Shown here: positions 5,781 to 9,990 of the stretch, one piece after another
Position numbering within the stretch: position 1 is the first letter of the stretch
Layout: each line of letters begins with the position of its first letter
Source: CADEEN01 sp031389585
GTDB taxonomy: Bacteria; Pseudomonadota; Gammaproteobacteria; Burkholderiales; Burkholderiaceae_C
Length of the DNA: 9,990 nt
Assembly: GCA_031389585.1 (NCBI GenBank)
Contig: JANMSS010000269.1
Coordinates: 1-9,990 of the forward strand
Direction: 5' to 3'
Notes under the pieces: model-generated
What the model was told of the DNA's origin: nothing
Seen by the model: the letters and a program-made list of their open reading frames with translations, nothing else
Databases searched by the model: none
Translations under genes and position numbers: made by a program

Positions 5781-6650
5781 TCAAAGCCTGGGGCCGCGCG
5801 GCAAGCCGGCCCTGTCGTAGGGGCTGAAGCGAGAGCGCCAGACCCAGATCAAAGCCACGGCCGCCAACAGAACCAGCGCGCCGATCCATCGCCAGTCTGT
5901 CGCCATGAATTCGGATGCCTGTCGTGCCAGCGGGGCCTTCACCTCGGCACTCGTGTCGGCAATGAGCGGCGCCGACGGCACGACAGCGCGGTCGACGGCG
6001 CGCGAAGCCTCGACTTCGCTTGATCGATCGGTCGGGAACTTCGCGGGTGCCGGGGTCAAAGCCGCCACCACGGCCTCGTGCGACCGCGAAACCGGCGGCG
6101 GCGCGGGGCTGGCGGCCGACGCAGGCAGCGGTCGCGATCTGCGCCCGCCTTGCACGCCTGGCGCCCCGCGGGCCGGCTCGTCAGGCAATGCAATGGCCTG
6201 CGCGGCCGTGGCCGGCGCCACCGCGCTCGCAGCGCCGGACGAGGCCTTCGCCGCGCCCCACCGCCGATACAGGACCTTGCTCGCACCGGCCTCGCAAGTG
6301 CCGATGGCCTTCGCGTCGGGCGGCACGGGAGCGCTGCCCGGCACCACATCGAGGGAGTAGCCACGCACGCCCGACGCGTCAATGCGTGCCGCCAGCACGG
6401 CCTTCAACTGATCACAGGCGTTGGACTGTGCCAGGGCGCCGGCGGCGAGAACCATCGAAGCGGCTTGCACTGTGCACAGGGTGTAGAACCGAGTGGCAAG
6501 GCGGTGCCAGCCTGCGGGGGCGCGCGCACGCTCGGCGCGGGTCTTCGGTTCGCTGTCGCGGCCAACCAGGCCGACGGCGGGTGACAAGTTGAACCGATCG
6601 AAAACACGACAGACTGGCAATCGGGCTGTGCTTGCGGGCCGCGCATACAT
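5781..6650 (-). CDS. DUF1161 domain protein with Ala/Pro-rich linker and C-terminal membrane anchor
   Basis: A 289-residue frame. A hydrophobic export segment (about 60-74, TVQAASMVLAAGALAQ) precedes a DUF1161 domain (79-131: CDQLKAVLAARIDASGVRGY, then GTCEAGASKVLYRRWG). C79 and C119 could form a disulfide in the periplasm. Residues 132-250 are an Ala/Pro/Ser-rich, low-complexity linker. WRWIGALVLLAAVALIWVW (253-271) is a transmembrane helix followed by a basic tail, so the C-terminus should be cytoplasmic. Stand-alone DUF1161 proteins, as I recall them, are short periplasmic proteins, so linker plus anchor is unusual. The start is uncertain. The ATG at 6650 has AGGAGAG 6 bases upstream but gives a 59-residue Arg-rich lead before the signal segment. 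A GTG at 6468-6470 would give a conventional, shorter signal peptide. Function unknown. Confidence 0.75.
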   Translation of the reverse strand: MYARPASTARLPVCRVFDRFNLSPAVGLVGRDSEPKTRAERARAPAGWHRLATRFYTLCTVQAASMVLAAGALAQSNACDQLKAVLAARIDASGVRGYSLDVVPGSAPVPPDAKAIGTCEAGASKVLYRRWGAAKASSGAASAVAPATAAQAIALPDEPARGAPGVQGGRRSRPLPASAASPAPPPVSRSHEAVVAALTPAPAKFPTDRSSEVEASRAVDRAVVPSAPLIADTSAEVKAPLARQASEFMATDWRWIGALVLLAAVALIWVWRSRFSPYDRAGLPRGPRL

Positions 6651-6656
6651 CGGGTG

Positions 6657-6663
6657 CTCTCCT
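6657..6663 (-). promoter_or_regulatory. Ribosome binding site upstream of the long DUF1161 start
   Basis: On the minus strand AGGAGAG is followed by six bases and the ATG at 6650. This is the main argument for the longer 289-residue form of the DUF1161 protein. Confidence 0.5.
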
Positions 6664-6685
6664 GGATCGACCGGGCCATTGTCTC

Positions 6686-6719
6686 AAGGAGGCTGCTGAT
6701 GCGACCGGTTCCCGGGTAG
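6686..6719 (+). CDS. Possible six-codon leader peptide (MRPVPG) with perfect Shine-Dalgarno
   Basis: AAGGAGG (6686-6692), six bases, then ATG (6699-6701) and five further codons to TAG (6717-6719) encode Met-Arg-Pro-Val-Pro-Gly. The ribosome site is better than that of most full-length genes in the window. It lies 152 bases before the DUF6152 start on the same strand and is followed by alternative hairpins, as in leader-peptide regulation. The coding part is 6699-6719. It may equally be a chance match in a purine-rich patch. Confidence 0.3.
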
Positions 6720-6758
6720 GCGCGCGTCCGGCGCCTGAGCCAAAGCCTCGTCGAAACG

Positions 6759-6841
6759 GCCTGCGTGGCAGGCATCGCATCAATCGGACTCGGGCCGCGC
6801 GCGGGGGAATAATGCGAGCCTGGGCAGCGCCGCACCCAGGC
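6759..6841 (+). promoter_or_regulatory. Mutually exclusive hairpins upstream of DUF6152
   Basis: Hairpin A pairs GCCTGC (6759-6764) with GCAGGC (6768-6773). Hairpin B pairs GCCTGGG (6818-6824) with CCCAGGC (6835-6841). The right arm of A plus following bases (CAGGC, A bulge, TCGC, 6769-6778) can pair with GCGA-GCCTG (6814-6822), which would disrupt both A and B. This three-way geometry is that of an attenuator. No U-run follows B, so a transcription terminator is not clear. Confidence 0.3.
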
Positions 6842-6871
6842 GCCGCCTTCCCCCTTGCCAGGAGCGTTGCC

Positions 6872-7234
6872 ATGCCAACCCCCTACCGTCTCATCTCGAC
6901 CTTCACTGTCCTCGTGTTGCTGGCCCTGCCGGCGATCACGCGGGCCCACCATGGCTGGAGCGGCTATGACAGCAGCACGCCGCTCAAGGTGTCGGGCACC
7001 ATCCGCGAGGCCGGCTACGAGCACCCGCATGGCTATGTACGTCTGGAGGCCGCCGGCAAGACCTGGGTGGTCGTGCTGGCGCCGCCCTCGCGCATGGAGA
7101 ACCGCGGCCTGGCCTCGTCTGCGCTGAAGGCCGGCACCGCCGCGCAAGTCGAAGGCTATGCCAACCGAAGCGACGCGCAGGAGATGCGCGCCGAGCGCAT
7201 CACGATCGACGGCAAGACGGTCGAGTTGCGCTAG
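6872..7234 (+). CDS. Secreted DUF6152 family protein
   Basis: A 120-residue exported protein. Residues 1-25 are a signal peptide (Arg6, hydrophobic FTVLVLLALPAI, then TRA before His26). The mature chain would begin HHGWSGYD, the hallmark of the family as I recall it. The rest is beta-rich: LKVSGTIREAGYEHPHGYVRLEA (38-60), TWVVVLAPPSRMENRG, AGTAAQVEGYANRSDAQEMRAERITI and a short C-terminal strand, suggesting a small barrel. H26, H27, H51 and H53 are the only histidines and could bind a metal (inference). AGGAG lies 7 bases before the ATG at 6872. An in-frame ATG at 6812 behind GGGGGA is possible but would spoil the signal peptide. The stop abuts the ATG of the DUF6644 gene, so the two are translationally coupled. 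Confidence 0.85.
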   Translation: MPTPYRLISTFTVLVLLALPAITRAHHGWSGYDSSTPLKVSGTIREAGYEHPHGYVRLEAAGKTWVVVLAPPSRMENRGLASSALKAGTAAQVEGYANRSDAQEMRAERITIDGKTVELR

Positions 7235-7729
7235 ATGCACGCACCCGTCGGCCCCGCGTGGCTGGTCTGGCTCGAGCTGAGCGGCCTGGGCGAGGCGATG
7301 CGAAGGTCGCTGTGGATGTACCCGATCGTCGAGATCTTTCACATCCTGGGCTTCGTGATCCTTGTCGGCGCGGCGGTGATGTTTGATCTGCGCGTGCTTG
7401 GCATGGGCCGTGGTCTGAGCCTCAGCGCGCTGGCGCGCCACCTGTTGCGCTGGTCGTGGGCTGGCCTGGCGCTCGTCGTGCCGGCGGGCATCATGATGTT
7501 CAGCGCGCATGCCACCGAGTTCGCCAACAACCCGGCGTTCCTGCTCAAGCTCGGGCTGATCGCACTGGCGGGCGCGAACGTGGCCTTCTTCCACCTGGGT
7601 CCGTACCGCCTTGTGCATGCCTGGGGCGACGCCGGGCCCGCGCCGGGCGCCGCTCGTGCGGCCGCCGCGTTGTCGATCGCGATCTGGATTGCCGTGATCG
7701 CCTGCGGGCGCCTGATCGCCTACTTTTGA
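7235..7729 (+). CDS. DUF6644 family inner-membrane protein
   Basis: A 164-residue integral membrane protein with about four helices: 31-50 (IVEIFHILGFVILVGAAVMF), 72-91, 102-120 and 143-162. Conserved-looking histidines lie in or at the ends of helices (H36 in helix 1, H69, H92, H120, H128), followed by FDLRVLG after helix 1. This arrangement recalls small membrane proteins that bind haem or copper, but no such role is established here. The ATG starts at the base after the TAG of DUF6152, with no separate ribosome site, so translation is probably coupled. The two families are, to my recollection, commonly paired. A joint periplasm-membrane function, perhaps metal handling, is an inference. 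Confidence 0.82.
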   Translation: MHAPVGPAWLVWLELSGLGEAMRRSLWMYPIVEIFHILGFVILVGAAVMFDLRVLGMGRGLSLSALARHLLRWSWAGLALVVPAGIMMFSAHATEFANNPAFLLKLGLIALAGANVAFFHLGPYRLVHAWGDAGPAPGAARAAAALSIAIWIAVIACGRLIAYF

Positions 7730-7781
7730 AGTTGCCGCGCGTGCGCCGGGGCACGGACGGTCAGTCGCGCCTGAAGGACGA

Positions 7782-8030
7782 TCAACGATAGAACGCTTCG
7801 ACCTTGCCCTTCAGCTTGATCAGCATGGGATGGCCCTTGCGATCCACCGTCTTGCCAGCGGGCACCTTGATCCAACCCTCGCTGATGCAGTACTCCTCGA
7901 CATCGAAGCGCTCCTTGTCGTTCAAGCGGATGCCAATGCCATGCTCGAACGCGCTGGTGATGTGATGCGGGCTGCGCGGGTCGGTTGAAAGCCGGTCCGG
8001 CAACGGGGGCGGTGGCGTGGCTTCATTCAT
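7782..8030 (-). CDS. DUF3297 family protein
   Basis: An 82-residue soluble protein matching DUF3297 nearly end to end: LPDRLSTDPRSPHH (10-23), FEHGIGIRLNDKER-x-DVEEYCISEGWIKV (28-56), AGKTVDRKGHPM (58-69) and LKGKVEAFYR at the C-terminus. The family is small, conserved in proteobacteria and without known function. The ATG at 8028-8030 has only a weak AAGAAAG upstream. It starts 26 bases after the stop of the glutathione S-transferase gene on the same strand and is probably co-transcribed with it. It converges on DUF6644 with a 52-base gap. Confidence 0.9.
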   Translation of the reverse strand: MNEATPPPPLPDRLSTDPRSPHHITSAFEHGIGIRLNDKERFDVEEYCISEGWIKVPAGKTVDRKGHPMLIKLKGKVEAFYR

Positions 8031-8056
8031 CGGAATCTTTCTTCTTCAATGCGCTG

Positions 8057-8785
8057 TCAAATGTCGAGCTCGGGATACTTGCGGAAGATGCCCTGCTCGT
8101 TGAACGGCAGGCGTCGTGCACTGCGCAGATACGCGCTCACCCGGGGCAGTGCGGCAACGCGGTCATGCAGTTGCACGATGCCTGGCGTCTTGGCCAGGCT
8201 GCGTTGGGCGGCTTTCGGAAAGGCGTAGCGCAGGCCTTCGATGAGCTGGAACAGCGAGAGGTCGGCGTAGCTCAGCTTGCCGCCGACCAGGTACCGCGAA
8301 CCAGCGGGGTTGCGCACCACAATGGTTTCAAGCCACTGCAGAAACTTGGGCACGCGCGCGCGACAAAAGTCCGTTGCGCGGCGCAGCGCTTCGGGCTTCT
8401 GGTCCTCGTAGTACAGGCCGCCTCCCAGCGGATGGTGCGTGTCGTGCGCTTCGCCCACCATGTCGCCGATGGTCAGCTGGATCTGCTGCGTCCAGACGCG
8501 TGACTGTTCGCTGCGGCCCACCAGCTTCAAGGTTGGCGCAAGGTACTGCAGGACGGTGGCGGTCTGACCCACCACGACATCACCATCCTTCAAGAACGGC
8601 GGCGCAAACGGCGGATGCACCAGTTCACCGCGTTCCAGTTGATGCAGCATGGCGGGCACGCCCTGGCCCGCATCTTCGGCGCCGCGCACCACATCGACGT
8701 ACGCTGCGCCGGCTGCTTCCAACGCAAGCCGAACGAATTCGCCGCGGCCCTGGATGGTCGGCCAGTAATGGAGTTCATATGCCAT
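8057..8785 (-). CDS. Glutathione S-transferase
   Basis: A 242-residue cytosolic glutathione S-transferase. The thioredoxin-like N-domain opens MAYELHYWPTIQGRGEFVRL, where Y7 sits at the position of the catalytic Tyr of sigma/pi-like enzymes and the GRGE/VR turn leads into helix 1. PPFLKDGDVVVGQTATVLQYL (62-82) holds the probable cis-Pro (about 63) and the Gln-Thr pair (74-75) that binds the gamma-glutamate of glutathione. The all-helical C-domain includes KLSYADLSLFQLIEGL (170-185), with D175 as the helix N-cap. It conjugates glutathione to electrophiles; the substrate is unknown. The frame is open to 8941, but the start at 8783-8785 begins the family N-terminus; no clear ribosome site is seen. 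DUF3297 follows after 26 bases. Confidence 0.9.
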   Translation of the reverse strand: MAYELHYWPTIQGRGEFVRLALEAAGAAYVDVVRGAEDAGQGVPAMLHQLERGELVHPPFAPPFLKDGDVVVGQTATVLQYLAPTLKLVGRSEQSRVWTQQIQLTIGDMVGEAHDTHHPLGGGLYYEDQKPEALRRATDFCRARVPKFLQWLETIVVRNPAGSRYLVGGKLSYADLSLFQLIEGLRYAFPKAAQRSLAKTPGIVQLHDRVAALPRVSAYLRSARRLPFNEQGIFRKYPELDI

Positions 8786-8933
8786 GCGATGGACTGTAGC
8801 GCGCGGTCCCTCAGGCATGGGCCAACCGGAGTGCGGCGCTGACTTTGCCAGAGCAAGCGCCGCGAAACGCTGGAACGCATGGGCAGAGCGTCGCTGGCCG
8901 CCGCCGCGGCGTCGCAGAGTCGGCAAGGCCATC

Positions 8934-9377
8934 GTGCGCAACTTCTATGGCGACACGCGCCTGCACGAACGCCTGATGCGGGTGCTGACGCTGCGCCTGG
9001 GGCATGCGCTGGCGGCGCTGGCCGAGCAGGCGAAGATCGACATCGCCGACGGCGGCGCGACACGGCTGGCGCTCGATGCCATCGAGCCCGGCCTGGCGGT
9101 CACGCTGACGCAAGACCAGGCCATCGACGAGATCGAGGCCGACCTCGCGCGCGTGGCCGCCGCCGCACACGAAACCCTGCGCCAGGCAGGCCTGGCCCCG
9201 GACGCGGTCGACGCGCTCTACCTCACCGGCGGCGTGACCGGACTCACGCCCTTGACGCAACGCCTGGCCGCGCGATGCCCGGCCGCGCAATTGATTCGCG
9301 GCGATCGCTTCGCCAGCGTGGCGCAGGGACCTGGCTTGCATGCGCAACGGCTGTTTGCGCCGTTGCAGCACGGCTAA
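8934..9377 (+). pseudogene. C-terminal fragment of a YegD-type Hsp70 protein (5'-truncated)
   Basis: About 147 residues match only the end of YegD-like Hsp70 family proteins, which are about 450 residues (E. coli). Recognisable parts are YGDTRLHERLMRVLTLRLGH, the AEQAKIDIADG segment, DALYLTGGVTGLTPLTQRLA (the adenosine-site LTGG at 9222-9233), and the ending LIRGDRFASVAQGPGLHAQRLF. The N-terminal ATPase lobe with the phosphate-1 motif is absent, and the DNA where it should lie encodes the opposite-strand glutathione S-transferase. The frame is open from 8784, but residues before about 8934 are Arg-rich with no resemblance. Possible starts are ATG 8784, ATG 8817, GTG 8934 and ATG 8976, none with a good ribosome site. 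It could not hydrolyse ATP as it stands. Most likely a deletion remnant, less likely an expressed fragment. Confidence 0.75.
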
Positions 9378-9446
9378 AGCAGAATGGCCCGTGGCTGCCT
9401 GAATGGCGCCACTCGACCGTTCACTCACCCACCCGACTCGCACTCG

Positions 9447-9990
9447 ATGCTTTCACGCCTGCCGCCTGCCCTGCGCGGAGCCTTCACCGGCCTCATGCTC
9501 GGCCTGAACACGCTGCTCGTCAGCTTGTGCCTGGTGCCGCCGGCGCTGCTGAAGCTGCTCGTGCCGGTGGCGGGGGTGCGCCGCACCGCCGACCGTGCGC
9601 TCAACGCACTGGCCTCGACCTGGGTGGCGATCAACAACGGCTGGATCGCCGCCGTGCGCCCGTCGCGCTGGGACGTGCAGGGCGTGGCCGACCTGCATCC
9701 GCGTGGCTGGTACCTGGTGTCCTCCAACCACCAGAGCTGGGTCGACATCCTGGTGTTGCAACGCATCTTTCACGGCCACATCCCGTTCCTCAAATTCTTC
9801 CTCAAGCAGGAGCTGATCTGGGTGCCGGTGATCGGGCTGGCCTGGTGGGCGCTCGATTTCCCGTTCATGAAACGAGGCAAGGGCCGCGGCGCCAGCCAGA
9901 GCGACCTGAAGACCACCCGCCAAGCCTGCGAGAAATTCAAGCGCATCCCGACCTCGGTCATCAATTTCGTCGAGGGCACGCGCTTCACAC
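9447..9990 (+). CDS. YihG-like lysophospholipid acyltransferase (PlsC family), 3' end outside window
   Basis: The first 181 residues of an acyltransferase closely resembling E. coli YihG, which transfers acyl chains to lysophosphatidic acid or related lysophospholipids at the inner membrane. A hydrophobic helix (about 13-40) is the membrane anchor. Block I NHQSWVD (94-100) supplies the catalytic His95 and Asp100. HIPFLKFFLKQELIWVPVIG (111-130) and LAWWALDFPFMKR (131-143) follow as in YihG. Block III VEGTRF (175-180) binds the phosphate. The ATG at 9447-9449 gives the expected N-terminus, without a visible ribosome site. It starts 69 bases after the Hsp70 fragment. Family assignment is firm; the exact acyl acceptor is not. 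Confidence 0.92.
   Translation, partial: MLSRLPPALRGAFTGLMLGLNTLLVSLCLVPPALLKLLVPVAGVRRTADRALNALASTWVAINNGWIAAVRPSRWDVQGVADLHPRGWYLVSSNHQSWVDILVLQRIFHGHIPFLKFFLKQELIWVPVIGLAWWALDFPFMKRGKGRGASQSDLKTTRQACEKFKRIPTSVINFVEGTRFT

Larger units (their letters stand above)
6651..6871. other. 221-base divergent regulatory region (DUF1161 / DUF6152)
   Basis: Both flanking genes are read away from this region, so both promoters should lie here, but no convincing -35/-10 pair is visible. It contains the DUF1161 ribosome site (6657-6663), a six-codon frame with a perfect ribosome site (6686-6719), two hairpins (6759-6773 and 6818-6841), and the DUF6152 ribosome site AGGAG (6860-6864). Confidence 0.5.

Noticed and set aside
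6404..7618. 404-residue minus-strand open frame, one of the longest in the window
   Set aside because: It lies antisense to DUF6152 and most of DUF6644 and overlaps DUF1161. Its composition (Gln, His, Arg, Ala) is typical of a shadow in GC-rich DNA, with no recognisable domain.
8786..8941. N-terminal extension of the GST to 294 residues
   Set aside because: The GST family N-terminus (YELHYWP) begins at 8785; the added 52 residues are low-complexity and Arg-rich.
9453..9923. 156-residue minus-strand open frame near the window end
   Set aside because: It is antisense to the YihG-like acyltransferase, whose catalytic motifs NHQSWVD and VEGTRF are intact.
1..9990. Mobile element, prophage, toxin-antitoxin, defence system or CRISPR array
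   Set aside because: No transposase, integrase, terminal repeats, spaced direct repeats, nuclease or toxin motifs were found. The genes are metabolic, envelope or unknown families.

Overview
The window is compact, GC-rich DNA coding on both strands. Gene content and protein resemblance (DUF971, DUF3297, a YegD-type Hsp70 remnant, a YihG-type acyltransferase, a DUF6152/DUF6644 pair) suggest a betaproteobacterium, probably Burkholderiales and perhaps close to Comamonadaceae. This placement is inferred from recalled families, not from a search. I see no rRNA, tRNA, CRISPR array, insertion sequence or integrase. No stretch over 300 bases lacks a gene; the largest gap is 6651-6871.

Layout. Positions 1-166 (+) hold the tail of an enolase-superfamily (mandelate racemase/muconate lactonizing type) enzyme. 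Converging on it with a 19-base gap is a minus-strand operon, 1896 to 186: a SnoaL/NTF2-like protein, nitrile hydratase alpha and nitrile hydratase beta. Upstream, also on minus, are a secreted glycine-zipper protein (2090-2902) and a class I methyltransferase (3079-3921). A 45-base divergent spacer separates the methyltransferase from a plus-strand pair: a DUF971 protein (3967-4362) and an ATP-grasp ligase with an L-amino-acid-ligase-like C-terminus (4422-5690).

A minus-strand DUF1161 protein with a long Ala/Pro linker and a C-terminal membrane anchor (5781-6650) converges on the ligase. It is divergent from a translationally abutting plus pair, secreted DUF6152 (6872-7234) and membrane DUF6644 (7235-7729). 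The gap between them carries a six-codon reading frame with an excellent Shine-Dalgarno and mutually exclusive hairpins. On the minus strand, a glutathione S-transferase (8785-8057) leads into DUF3297 (8030-7782). On the plus strand follow the C-terminal third of a YegD-type Hsp70 with no ATPase N-terminus (8934-9377) and a YihG-like acyltransferase that runs off the window (9447-9990).

How the genes may work together. Nitrile hydratase converts nitriles to amides, but no amidase or metal-inserting activator lies in the window, so those steps must be encoded elsewhere. DUF6152 and DUF6644 look like a periplasmic and membrane pair, possibly metal-handling. The remaining genes look like independent housekeeping or accessory units. 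The best leads are the hybrid cofactor-region sequence of nitrile hydratase alpha, the DUF6152 mature N-terminus (predicted to start His-His) with its leader region, and the decapitated Hsp70.
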